Positions 40,527-48,955 of a stretch of 64,000 nucleotides of DNA are shown in pieces. The DNA is taken from assembly GCF_035989305.1 (NCBI RefSeq), contig NZ_CP108514.1, positions 6,490,501 to 6,554,500 on the forward strand, in the 5' to 3' direction. The notes under the pieces are model-generated. The model did not search any database and was not told the origin of the DNA. It saw only the letters and a list, made by a program, of their open reading frames with translations. The position numbers and the translations under genes are program-made. The stretch comes from Streptomyces sp. NBC_01233. Its GTDB lineage: Bacteria; Actinomycetota; Actinomycetes; Streptomycetales; Streptomycetaceae. Positions within the stretch are counted from its first letter, which is position 1. Every line of letters starts with the position of its first letter.

Positions 40527-43500
40527 ACCGATGCGTGATGAGAAGCGCACCGATATCGAGTGCCGCCGCGCCGGACGGCTGTGCGATGCTCGGCGACGTG
40601 GAGACCAGATCTGTCAGCCCGGTGTTCGTCGGCCGAGCCGACGAACTGGCCGTACTCACCGGCGCACTGACCCGCGCCGCCGACCAGGAGCCGCAGGCGA
40701 TGCTCATCGGCGGTGAGGCGGGGGTCGGAAAGACCCGCCTCACCGAGGAGTTCATCTGCGCGGCAGAACGCCGCGGCGCCGTCGTCGCCGTCGGAGGCTG
40801 TGTGGAGATCGGGGCGGAGGGACTTCCCTTCGCCCCCTTCTCGACGGCCCTGCGCGCCCTGCACCGCATGCTCCCCGAGGAACTGGCCGCCGCCACCGCC
40901 GGCCAGGAGGACGAACTCGCCCGCATCCTCCCCGAACTCGGCGACACCCCGCGCGGCCCGCACGACGAGGAGAGCACCGCCCGGCTCTTCGAACTGACGG
41001 CCCGGATGCTGGAGCGGCTCGCCGCCGAACGCACCGTCGTCCTCGTCCTGGAGGACCTGCACTGGGCGGACACCTCCACGCGGCACCTGCTCTCCTACCT
41101 CTTCCGCACCCTCGGCAGCGGCCGGCTCGTCCTCGTGGCCACCTACCGTGCGGACGACGTCCACCGCCGCCACCCGCTGCGCCCCCTCCTCGCCGAACTC
41201 GACCGGCTCCGCACGGTCCATCGCATCGAACTGGCCCGTTTCAACCGGGCGGAGGTGCGCCGCCAGCTCGCCGGCATCCTCGCCGCGCAGCCCGACGAGG
41301 ACTTCGTCGACTCCGTCTTCGACCGGTCCGACGGCAACGCCTTCTTCGTCGAGGAACTCGTCGCCTCCCGGGAGAGCGGCTGCGTCACCGGACTCACCGA
41401 ATCCCTGCGCGACCTGCTCCTCGTCCGCGTCGAGGTCCTGCCCGACGAGACCCAGCGCCTGGTCCGGATCGTCGCCGAAGGCGGCTCCACCGTGGAGTAC
41501 CCGCTGCTGCGCGCCGTCGCCGGGCTCACCGAGGACGAGCTGATCGAAGCACTGAGGGCAGCGGTCGGGGCCAACATCCTGCTCGCCACCCCCGACGGCG
41601 ACGGCTACCGGTTCCGGCACTCGCTGGTCCGCGAGGCCGTCAGCGACGACCTGCTGCCCGGCGAGCGGGCCCGGGTCAACCGCCGCTATGCCGAGGCCAT
41701 GGAGGCCGACGAGTCGCTGATCCGCTCCGGGGAGCGGGTCATCCGGCTGGCCAGCTACTGGTACCAGGCGAACGACCCAGCCAAGGCACTGCCCGCCGTA
41801 CTGGCCGCTTCCGTGGCGGCCCGCCGCCGGCACGCCTACTCCGAGCAGCTGCGCCTGCTGGAGCGGGCCATGGACCTGTGGGACAGCGCTCCGGAAGAGG
41901 TCCGAGAGGCGCTCCGCCCGGCGGACTACACCGAGGTGTACCCGCCGTGCGGCTGCGGCGACACGGCCGCCACCCCGCTCCAGCGGATCGACCTGCTGGC
42001 CGAGGCCACCGTCGCGGCACGCTACGGCGGAGAGCGCGAACGCGCCCTGAAGATCACGAAGACGGCGCTGCGCCTGCTGGAGGAGGAGCGCGACTCGCTG
42101 CGGGCCGCGTGGTTCTGGACCGAGCGCTCCCGGCTGGTCGCCAGCCTCGGCCGCGGCGACGGCTGGGAGGAGATCGCCAAGGCGCAGGACCTCGTCCGGG
42201 GGCTGCCCCCGTCCCAGGTGCACGCCGAGGTCCTGGTCCGGGCCGCGAGCTGGGGCATGCTCCACCAGCCGGGCCCCGACAACCTCGCCGCCGCCGAACG
42301 CGCCGTCGAGTACGCGCGGATGCTCGGCGCCGAGGACACCGAGCTCAATGCCCGGATCACCGTCGGCTGCCTGCTCACCGACTCCGGTGACGGCGCGTCC
42401 GGACTCGCCGAGCTGTACGCGGTAAAGGAACGGGCCACGAAGCTCGGTCTCGCCAAGCTGGCAGGGCGCGCGCATGTCAATCTCACCTCTCAGTTGGAAA
42501 GCATGGGCCGGTCCCGCGAAGCCGTGGAACTGGCCGAACAAGGGGCCGAACTGGTAAGGAAATCCCGGCTGTTGGACAGCGAGGCCTGGGTCTGCGGAAA
42601 CATGGCCGAGAGCCTCTACAGCCTCGGCCGCTGGGACGAGGCCACCGAGGCGGCCCGGCGCGCCCTGCTCGTCGGGCAGAGCGCGGCCCCGCGCGGCTCC
42701 GGCTCCGCGCGGCTTGCCTATCTGGCCCTGGCCCGTGGCGAGTTGACCGAGGCGGCCCACCAGCTTGCCGCCGCCCACGCCCATTTCGGCACCCACGACG
42801 TCCAGCCCCAGCACCGGATACCGCTCTACCGCCTCGCGATCGGGCTCGCCGCGGGGGAGGGCCGGATCGCCGACGTGCGCGCCGAGACGGCCGCCGCCAT
42901 CGCCTACGGGTTCCGGCTCGGCCAGCACCGCTACGCCTGGCCGCTGCTGCTCGCGTCCGCCTCTGCCGAGGCGGACGCCCGCGGCCTCCCGGCCGCCGGC
43001 GCCGGCCGGGACTGCGCCCTGGTCGTGCTGCGCACCGCCGCCCGCTCCCTCGCCACCCCGGTCCCGCTGTGGACCGCCCACGCCGAGTACGTCCGGGTCG
43101 AGCTGCTCCGGGCCGAGGCTCGGGACACCCCCGCCGACTGGACCGCCGTCGAGGAGGCCGTCCGCCCGCTGGAGCGCCCGTACCTGCTGGCCCGGGCCCG
43201 CCACCGGCTCGCCGAGGCGCTGCTGGCCGCCGGCGGCGAACGGGAGCCCGCGGCCGCACTGCTCCGCGAGGCCTACGCCACCGCCGAGCGGATCGCTGCA
43301 CGCCGGCTGCGCGAGGACCTGGCCCTGCTCGCCCAGCGCGCCCGGCTCCCGCTGACCGACGCCGACGCACCCGCCGCTCCTCCCGCACCGCAGACCGATC
43401 CGGCCGAGGCCCTCGGCCTGACCAGCCGCGAGCGGGACGTACTGCGTCTGGTGGCGGCCGGCAGCACCAACCGCAAGATCGCCGAGGAGCTCTTCATCTC

Positions 43501-43654
43501 CCCGAAGACGGCGAGCGTGCACGTCTCGAACATCCTGGCGAAACTGGGCGTCGCCAGCCGCGGCGAGGCGGCCGCCCTCGCCCACCGGCTACGGCTCTTC
43601 GCCCCGCCCGTCCCGGTCAGCTCCCGTCCGGAGGCTGCTCGGCAAGGCGTATGA
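40523..43654 (+). CDS. large ATP-binding LuxR family regulator (LAL type)
   Basis: The 1,043-residue protein has the LAL/MalT-like layout. An N-terminal AAA/STAND ATPase has Walker A GGEAGVGKTRL near residue 62 and Walker B VVLVLEDLHWAD near 175. A long TPR-like helical middle follows. The C-terminal LuxR helix-turn-helix (LTSRERDVLRLVAAGSTNRKIAEELFISPKTASVHVSNILAKLGV) covers about 965-1025. The start is uncertain: GTG 40523, ATG 40586 and GTG 40598 are all in frame, and homology only begins at PVFVGRADEL. Such proteins activate secondary-metabolite or sugar genes, but no cluster of that kind is in the window. Confidence 0.92.
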   Translation: MNRCVMRSAPISSAAAPDGCAMLGDVETRSVSPVFVGRADELAVLTGALTRAADQEPQAMLIGGEAGVGKTRLTEEFICAAERRGAVVAVGGCVEIGAEGLPFAPFSTALRALHRMLPEELAAATAGQEDELARILPELGDTPRGPHDEESTARLFELTARMLERLAAERTVVLVLEDLHWADTSTRHLLSYLFRTLGSGRLVLVATYRADDVHRRHPLRPLLAELDRLRTVHRIELARFNRAEVRRQLAGILAAQPDEDFVDSVFDRSDGNAFFVEELVASRESGCVTGLTESLRDLLLVRVEVLPDETQRLVRIVAEGGSTVEYPLLRAVAGLTEDELIEALRAAVGANILLATPDGDGYRFRHSLVREAVSDDLLPGERARVNRRYAEAMEADESLIRSGERVIRLASYWYQANDPAKALPAVLAASVAARRRHAYSEQLRLLERAMDLWDSAPEEVREALRPADYTEVYPPCGCGDTAATPLQRIDLLAEATVAARYGGERERALKITKTALRLLEEERDSLRAAWFWTERSRLVASLGRGDGWEEIAKAQDLVRGLPPSQVHAEVLVRAASWGMLHQPGPDNLAAAERAVEYARMLGAEDTELNARITVGCLLTDSGDGASGLAELYAVKERATKLGLAKLAGRAHVNLTSQLESMGRSREAVELAEQGAELVRKSRLLDSEAWVCGNMAESLYSLGRWDEATEAARRALLVGQSAAPRGSGSARLAYLALARGELTEAAHQLAAAHAHFGTHDVQPQHRIPLYRLAIGLAAGEGRIADVRAETAAAIAYGFRLGQHRYAWPLLLASASAEADARGLPAAGAGRDCALVVLRTAARSLATPVPLWTAHAEYVRVELLRAEARDTPADWTAVEEAVRPLERPYLLARARHRLAEALLAAGGEREPAAALLREAYATAERIAARRLREDLALLAQRARLPLTDADAPAAPPAPQTDPAEALGLTSRERDVLRLVAAGSTNRKIAEELFISPKTASVHVSNILAKLGVASRGEAAALAHRLRLFAPPVPVSSRPEAARQGV

Positions 43655-43796
43655 GCACTCTGCCGGAGTCGAGGTCTATCGGCCCCCGTCCCGGATCGTT
43701 GTCATTGACATCGGTCCGGGACAGCTCCAGCCGCTTCTTCTCCTCGTTCGTGTGCTTGCGCCCCGGGTTGAACAGCTCCTCGATCATGTTGAACAC
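43617..43796 (-). CDS. DUF6191-type microprotein
   Basis: A 59-residue frame starts at GTG 43796 (VFNMIEELFNPGRKHTNEEK) and contains LELSRTDV, then DPGRGPIDLDSGRVLIR. This is the full pattern of the small DUF6191 family of Streptomyces (EELFxPGRKHTxEE ... DPGRGPIDLxSG). A purine-rich stretch (GGGGCGGGGGG) precedes the start. Its last 38 bp overlap the end of the LuxR gene on the other strand. The function is unknown; the N-terminus may be a short amphipathic helix. Confidence 0.83.
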   Translation of the reverse strand: MFNMIEELFNPGRKHTNEEKKRLELSRTDVNDNDPGRGPIDLDSGRVLIRLAEQPPDGS

Positions 43797-43838
43797 CGTG
43801 CCCCCCGCCCCTGTAATCCCCTTCCGGGGACGTGCTGG

Positions 43839-45074
43839 TCACCGCACCGTCAGTGTCAGGATCCTGTCGTCGCCCGCCTCCGGCGACCCGCGGCCGTCCG
43901 TCTCGCTCGTGACCAGCAGCAACCGGTCCCCGCCGAGAGCCACCACCGTCCGCAGCCGGCCGTACTGTCCCTCCAGGAAGGCCTCGGGCTCCGCCACCGG
44001 CTCCGTGCCGGCCAGCGGTATGCGCCACAGCCGGCTGCCCTTCAGCCCGGCCATCCACACCGAACCCTCCGCCCAGGCGATCCCGCTCGGCGAGGCCTCG
44101 TCGGTCTTCCACACGGCCACCGGATCCCGGAAGCCGGGCTTGCCCGCCTTCCCCTCGGCCTCGGGCCAGCCGTAATTCGCTCCGGGCTCGATCAGATTCA
44201 GCTCGTCCCAGGCGTTCTGGCCGAACTCGGCCGCCCACAGCCGTTTGTCCTTGTCCCAGGCGAGGCCCTGCACATTGCGGTGCCCGTAGGAGTAGACGAC
44301 CGAATCCGCCTCCGGGTTGCCGTGCACCGGATCCCCGTCCGGGGTCATCCGCAGGATCTTGCCGCCCAGGGACTTCTTGTCCTGCGCGAGCCCCTTGTCG
44401 CCGGTCTCTCCGGTCCCCGCATAGAGCATCTTGTCCGGGCCGAAGGCGATCCGGCCGCCGTTGTGCACGAGGCCCTTGGGGATGCCCCGGAACACGGTGT
44501 CCGGTGCGCCCAGTTGCTGTCCGGCCGCTCTGTGCTCGTCGTACCGCAGCCGGGCGATGCGGTTGTCGGACTCGGTCGTGAAGTACACGTACACCAGCCG
44601 GTCCGAAGCGAAGGAGGGCGACAGCGCGAGGCCCATCAGCCCGCCCTCCCCGCCCGGGGCCACCCCAGGCACCTCACCGATCTGCGTCACCGTGCCCGAG
44701 CCCACCGCGACCCTGCTGATCGTCCCCTTGTCCCGCGAAGCGACCAGCAGGTCCCCGCCCGGCAGCTCGGCCACGCCCCACGGCGACTCCAGGCCCTTGG
44801 CCACCTCGCCGGTGACCGTCACCGCGCCCTTCGCCGGCGGCCCGGTGGCCTCCGGTGTGGCGGACGCGCTCCCCGACGGGCCCGCGGACCCGGCGCCGGC
44901 CGCGGCCGCGCCCGGTGGAGAGCTCCCCCGCACCGCCCCGGGGGCACCGGCCGGCGAGCATCCCGCCGCCAGCAGAGCACCGCACCCCGCCAGTGCCACC
45001 GCCGCCAGCGCGCCCCGGCGCCGCCCGCCCGGTGCCTCGTACCCCACCTGCCCGGGAGAACTTCCGTATCGCAT
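43839..45074 (-). CDS. PQQ-dependent sugar dehydrogenase-like lipoprotein
   Basis: The 411-residue protein belongs to the glucose/sorbosone dehydrogenase beta-propeller family. It has GLESPWGVAELPGGDLLVASR, KGLVHNGGRIAFGPDKMLYAGTGE, YGHRNVQGLAWDKDKRLWAAEFG and ELNLIEPGANYGWPEAEG. The N-terminus is a lipoprotein signal with lipobox LLAAGC (Cys near residue 35), followed by a Gly/Ser/Ala linker. It is therefore predicted to be anchored outside the membrane. ATG 45074 has GGGAG upstream; the frame is open to 45152. The substrate and true cofactor are not determined. Confidence 0.92.
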   Translation of the reverse strand: MRYGSSPGQVGYEAPGGRRRGALAAVALAGCGALLAAGCSPAGAPGAVRGSSPPGAAAAGAGSAGPSGSASATPEATGPPAKGAVTVTGEVAKGLESPWGVAELPGGDLLVASRDKGTISRVAVGSGTVTQIGEVPGVAPGGEGGLMGLALSPSFASDRLVYVYFTTESDNRIARLRYDEHRAAGQQLGAPDTVFRGIPKGLVHNGGRIAFGPDKMLYAGTGETGDKGLAQDKKSLGGKILRMTPDGDPVHGNPEADSVVYSYGHRNVQGLAWDKDKRLWAAEFGQNAWDELNLIEPGANYGWPEAEGKAGKPGFRDPVAVWKTDEASPSGIAWAEGSVWMAGLKGSRLWRIPLAGTEPVAEPEAFLEGQYGRLRTVVALGGDRLLLVTSETDGRGSPEAGDDRILTLTVR

Positions 45075-45179
45075 CGCCCTGCTCCCTTCCGGTCCTCCGG
45101 TCGTGCCCTTCACCCATCTCAACAGCTGCGACGGTCCCCGAAGTTCCACCACTCGTACACTCGATCGAGTGGTTGTCGG

Positions 45180-46187
45180 TCAGTCCCAGGCTCCCACCTC
45201 GACCGGCAGCGCCGCGATCTCGGCCAGGTCCCCGGCCGAGAGCCGCACCTCCGCCGCCCGCGCGTTCTCCGCCGCCCAGTGCGCCCGGTCGGCCCCCGGC
45301 ACCGGCACCACCTGCGGCCCCTGCGCCAGCACCCACGCCAGGGCCACCTGCGCCGCCGTGACCTCCGCCCCGTGCCGCCGCGCCACCCGCCGCAGCCCCG
45401 CCACGAGGACCTGGTTCGACGCCATCGCCTCCGCCGTGAACCGCGGATGCCGGGCCCGCACGTCCTGCGGCTCGAAGCCCTCACCCGGTGTGAGCGTCCC
45501 GGTGAGGAACCCGCTGCCCAGTGGCATCGCCGCCAGGAAGCCCACCCCCCGCGCCGCGCACCACGGCAGCAGCTGCCACGCCGCCTCCGGTGACCACACC
45601 GACAGCTCCGCCTGCACCGCGCTCACCGGGAACACCTGCTGCAGCCGCTCCAGGTGCCGCAGCGTCGTCCGGTACCCCCGGTCCCCGCTGCGCCCCGCCC
45701 CCGGCCCGGCCCCGGCGCCCAGCGCGCAGAAGCCGAGGGCGCGCACCTTCCCCGCGCCCACCAGCTCCGCCATGGCACCCCAGGTCTCCTCCACGGGCAC
45801 CTCCGGATCCACCCGGTGCAGCTGGTAGAGGTCTATGACATCGGTCCGCAGCCGCCGCAGCGAGGCGTCGCAGGCCCGCCGCAGATAGCCGGGGCGCCCG
45901 TCGGCGACCACGTGCTGGTCGCCCGCCCGCAGACCCACCTTGGCCGAGACGAACGCCTCGGACCGCCGCTCCCGCAGTACCCGCCCCAGCAGCAGCTCAT
46001 TGGTGAACGGCCCGTACACGTCGGCCGTGTCCAGCAGGTTCGCCCCCAGGTCCAGCGCCGCGTGCACGGCCGCCAGCGACTCCTGACCCCGCCGCCGCGA
46101 AGGCGCGTACGCCCAGCTCATCGGCATACAGCCGAGGCCGACGGCGCCCACGGTCAGTGCCCCCGCCCCGATCGACCTGCGCTCCAC
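45180..46187 (-). CDS. aldo/keto reductase
   Basis: The 335-residue TIM-barrel AKR has the catalytic tetrad: Asp and Tyr in NLLDTADVYGP, Lys in FVSAKVGLRAG, and His in DVIDLYQLHRVDP. VGLGCMPMSWAYAP at the N-terminus and the C-terminal VVPVPGADRAHWAAENARA (NADPH loop) are typical. GTG 46187 is chosen because GGAGGGGG precedes it; the frame runs on to 46235. The divergent spacer to the 2-hydroxyacid dehydrogenase gene has been split by an IS4-type element 61 bp upstream of this start. Confidence 0.9.
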   Translation of the reverse strand: MERRSIGAGALTVGAVGLGCMPMSWAYAPSRRRGQESLAAVHAALDLGANLLDTADVYGPFTNELLLGRVLRERRSEAFVSAKVGLRAGDQHVVADGRPGYLRRACDASLRRLRTDVIDLYQLHRVDPEVPVEETWGAMAELVGAGKVRALGFCALGAGAGPGAGRSGDRGYRTTLRHLERLQQVFPVSAVQAELSVWSPEAAWQLLPWCAARGVGFLAAMPLGSGFLTGTLTPGEGFEPQDVRARHPRFTAEAMASNQVLVAGLRRVARRHGAEVTAAQVALAWVLAQGPQVVPVPGADRAHWAAENARAAEVRLSAGDLAEIAALPVEVGAWD

Positions 46188-46248
46188 CGCTGCGTCCCCC
46201 TCCCGCTCCGGCCACCAAACTAACGGCTTGATCAAGACGGCTTGGCAT

Positions 46249-47790
46249 CAACACCGTTGCGTTAGGGATCTTGAGTCGTTGGCAACCCCCGCATGAGTAG
46301 CAGGAACGGGACTCCTGGTAGATCAACTTGTGCTGAAGCAAGGTGATCGTCGAGTCCAGGAGTCCCGTTGCGGGAGAAGTCTGTCATCACGCGCACGATC
46401 GAGGTCGCTGGGGGTGTGTTCGCGCCGGGGCAGCTGGGTGAGCTGACGCAGACGGTGGACTTCGAACTGGTGGACGCGGTGCTTGAGGAGACCGGCACGG
46501 TCGAGCGGCGACTGCGGCTGCTGCCCTCGCGGGTGGTGGTGTACTTCGTCCTCGCGCTCGCACTGTTCGAGAACTGCTCCTACCGGGCGGTGTGGGGCAA
46601 ACTGACCGCCTCGCTGACGAGTCTGGCCCTGGCCGTCCCGGCGGCTTCCTCGCTGTCGCGGGCGAGGCGGCGGATAGGGGCCGCCCCGCTACGGCGGCTG
46701 TTCGAGATCCTGGCCGGGCCCCTCGCTGTCCGCGGGCAGTCGGGCACGTTCTGGCGGGGCCTGCGGTGCGTGGCCGTCGACGGCACTCTCCTCCATGTCC
46801 CGGACGAGAAGACGCTCACCTGGAAGTACCCGAAACGGGCCGGTGACACGCTGGAGTTCGGCTACCCGCTGCTGCGGCTCGTCGTCCTGGTCGAGTGTGG
46901 CACCCGCGCCCTGCTCGCCGCCACCTTCGGACCCGAGAGTGACGGTGAACTCACCTACGCGAACCGCCTGTTGGGCGCTCTTGACGACACGATGCTCCTG
47001 CTGGCCGACGCCGGCTTCGATGCGGTGGAATTCCTCCGTGACATCCAGGGCAGCGGGGCACGATTCCTGATCCGCTCTTCCGCCCGACGCATCCCCACCC
47101 CCGCCGAGCACCTGGCCGACGGCTCCTACCTGGCCCGGATCGGCTACGGCGTCATTCCCGTCCTGATCACCGTCCGCGTCATCGAGGCCCACCTCACAGT
47201 CCGCCTGGACGACGGCACTGTCCGCCACGAGCAGTGGCGCCTGCTCACCAGCCTCCTCGACCCCGTCCGCTACCCCGCCGATGAAGTGGCCGAGCTCTAT
47301 CACCGCAGGTGGCAGGTGGAAACCACCTACTTCTCGATCAAGGCGACCATCCTGGAGGGCCGCGTCCTGCGCTCGCGCACCCAGCCCGGCCTCGACCAGG
47401 AGGTCTACGCCCTGCTCACGACCTACCAGGCCCTCCTCCGCGCCGCCGCCGACGGCATCGAGACCCGCCCCGACCTCACCATGAGCCGGATCAGCTTCAC
47501 CGTCCTGATCCGCACCGCCGGTGACACCGTCATCAGCGCGACCGGAATCCTGCCCCCACTCGGCCCTGTCGACCGAGTCGGCGTGATCGGTCAGGCCGTC
47601 CTCGAAGCCCCGCTGCCGTCCCAACACAGGCAACGCATCAAAGCCCGCACCCGCAAGAACCCCACCAGCAAGTACGGCCCGAACGCCGGACAACAGCCCG
47701 TGACCAGCCAGAACTACAGCATCCAGACCACTATCACGTTCTTCGAGCACGGCCTCAACAGCCGCTCACGGCGCTAAAGCAACGGTGTTG
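46249..47790 (+). mobile_element. IS4-type insertion sequence, intact, with 10-bp target duplication
   Basis: The 1,542-bp element is bounded by inverted repeats CAACACCGTTGCGTTAG (46249-46265) and, on the other strand, CAACACCGTTGCTTTAG (47774-47790), 16 of 17 identical. The flanking bases GGCTTGGCAT occur on both sides (46239-46248 and 47791-47800), a perfect 10-bp target duplication as expected for the IS4 group. Single intact transposase inside; this looks like a recent insertion. Confidence 0.95.
46368..47777 (+). CDS. IS4-family transposase
   Basis: The 469-residue transposase has the IS4 N-terminal domain (GQLGELTQTVDFELVDAVLEETG; LRLLPSRVVVYFVLALALFENCSYRAVW). A DDE core follows: Asp in CVAVDGTLLHVPD, Asp in MLLLADAGFDAVEFL, and the YREK-type signature ELYHRRWQVETTYFSIKATILEGRVLRS with the catalytic Glu. 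The start is a TTG within the element, and the stop TAA lies inside the right inverted repeat. No frameshift or stop interrupts it. Confidence 0.94.
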   Translation: MREKSVITRTIEVAGGVFAPGQLGELTQTVDFELVDAVLEETGTVERRLRLLPSRVVVYFVLALALFENCSYRAVWGKLTASLTSLALAVPAASSLSRARRRIGAAPLRRLFEILAGPLAVRGQSGTFWRGLRCVAVDGTLLHVPDEKTLTWKYPKRAGDTLEFGYPLLRLVVLVECGTRALLAATFGPESDGELTYANRLLGALDDTMLLLADAGFDAVEFLRDIQGSGARFLIRSSARRIPTPAEHLADGSYLARIGYGVIPVLITVRVIEAHLTVRLDDGTVRHEQWRLLTSLLDPVRYPADEVAELYHRRWQVETTYFSIKATILEGRVLRSRTQPGLDQEVYALLTTYQALLRAAADGIETRPDLTMSRISFTVLIRTAGDTVISATGILPPLGPVDRVGVIGQAVLEAPLPSQHRQRIKARTRKNPTSKYGPNAGQQPVTSQNYSIQTTITFFEHGLNSRSRR

Positions 47791-47812
47791 GGCTTGGCAT
47801 AGCCTCGTGATC

Positions 47813-48760
47813 ATGACTGCTACGCCCCAGGACGTCTGGCTCCCGTTCCCCGCCGAGGAGGTCGCCGGACTCCCCGATTCCTTCCGGTACCGCGTGTGGG
47901 ACGGCGAGGACGCCTTCCCGGCCGACCCGGCCGACTGCGTCTTCTACGTGGCCCCCTACATGAAGCCCGCCGAGGTCACCGTGCGGCCGCTCGCCGCGAT
48001 GACCGCGGTCCGGGTCGTCCAGACCCTGACCGCCGGCATCGACGACGTGCGGGGCCGCCTCGGAGACCTGCGCCCCGGCGTACGGCTGTGCAACGCCGCC
48101 GGGGTCCACACGGCCAGCACCGCCGAACTCGCCCTCGCCCTGACCCTCGCCTCCCTGCGCGGCATCCCGGGCATGGTGCGCGGCCAGGACCGCGAGGAGT
48201 GGCGCTCCGGCTTCTACGACGCACTTGCGGACAAGAACGTTCTGATCATCGGCTACGGATCGATCGGCTCGGCCATCGAGGACCGGCTCGTGCCCTTCGA
48301 ATGCGGGCGGATCGCGCGCGTGGCCCGTAGGGCACGGAGCACCGGGCGCGGGCCCGTGCACGCCCTCGCCGATCTGCCCGGCCTGCTGCCGCAGGCCGAC
48401 GTGGTGATCCTCGTGACACCGCTGACGGACGCCACCCGGGGCCTGGCCGGCGCCGACTTCCTGAGCCGCATGAAGGACGGCGCCCTACTGGTGAACGTGT
48501 CCCGCGGCCCCGTCGTCGACACCAAGTCCCTGCTGGCGGAGGCCGAGTCGGGCCGGCTGTGCGCGGCGCTCGACGTCACCGACCCGGAACCGCTGCCCGC
48601 CGGCCACCCGCTCTGGCACGCTCCGAACGTCCTGATCACGCCTCATGTGGGCGGCAGCAGCACCGCGTTCGAGCCACGCGCCAAGCGTCTGCTGGCGCGC
48701 CAGCTCGGCCTGTTCGCCGCCGGCGAGCCCCTGGAGCACACGGTGCTGGTCACCGAGTGA
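47813..48760 (+). CDS. D-isomer specific 2-hydroxyacid dehydrogenase
   Basis: The 315-residue enzyme has the NAD-binding loop VLIIGYGSIGSAIEDRL near residue 145. The catalytic Arg region is NVSRGPVVDTKSL. The Glu is in DVTDPEPLPAGHPLW, and the catalytic His in LITPHVGGSS. VQTLTAGIDDV in the substrate domain is also typical. ATG 47813 or GTG 47807 may start it. The IS4-type element ends 16-22 bp upstream, so the original promoter (shared with the divergent aldo/keto reductase gene) has been displaced and expression may be altered. The substrate is unknown. Confidence 0.92.
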   Translation: MTATPQDVWLPFPAEEVAGLPDSFRYRVWDGEDAFPADPADCVFYVAPYMKPAEVTVRPLAAMTAVRVVQTLTAGIDDVRGRLGDLRPGVRLCNAAGVHTASTAELALALTLASLRGIPGMVRGQDREEWRSGFYDALADKNVLIIGYGSIGSAIEDRLVPFECGRIARVARRARSTGRGPVHALADLPGLLPQADVVILVTPLTDATRGLAGADFLSRMKDGALLVNVSRGPVVDTKSLLAEAESGRLCAALDVTDPEPLPAGHPLWHAPNVLITPHVGGSSTAFEPRAKRLLARQLGLFAAGEPLEHTVLVTE

Positions 48761-48842
48761 CGCACGTTGCGCACGCTCCGCATTCACCCGGACGCGCACA
48801 GTGGACATCCCTCCCCGATCGGTAACGGAGAGTAGAGGAACT

Positions 48843-48857
48843 ATGTCCCTGAGTAAC
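48843..48857 (-). promoter_or_regulatory. BldD-box-like site upstream of the GGDEF gene
   Basis: On the minus strand GTTACTCAGGGACAT matches 8 of the 9 specified positions of the published BldD consensus nTnACnCwGnGTnAn. It is about 100 bp before the ATG of a c-di-GMP synthase gene. BldD with c-di-GMP represses several such genes in Streptomyces, so a feedback loop is plausible. Confidence 0.6.
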
Positions 48858-48955
48858 GAAAGTGGTGTATCGTCCGGAACAAGGGGCTGCGCCGCGAACG
48901 TCTGGCGCTGGGGAGTGATCGGACACTTTGGGGGGCGACGGGCGATGCACGGCCA

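Noticed and set aside
40217..43585. 1,122-residue minus-strand open frame opposite the LuxR gene
   Set aside because: The plus strand holds Walker and LuxR motifs at the right places; the antisense frame has none.
43797..45593. Plus-strand open frames opposite the sugar dehydrogenase
   Set aside because: They are shadows; lipobox and propeller motifs on the minus strand fix the real gene.
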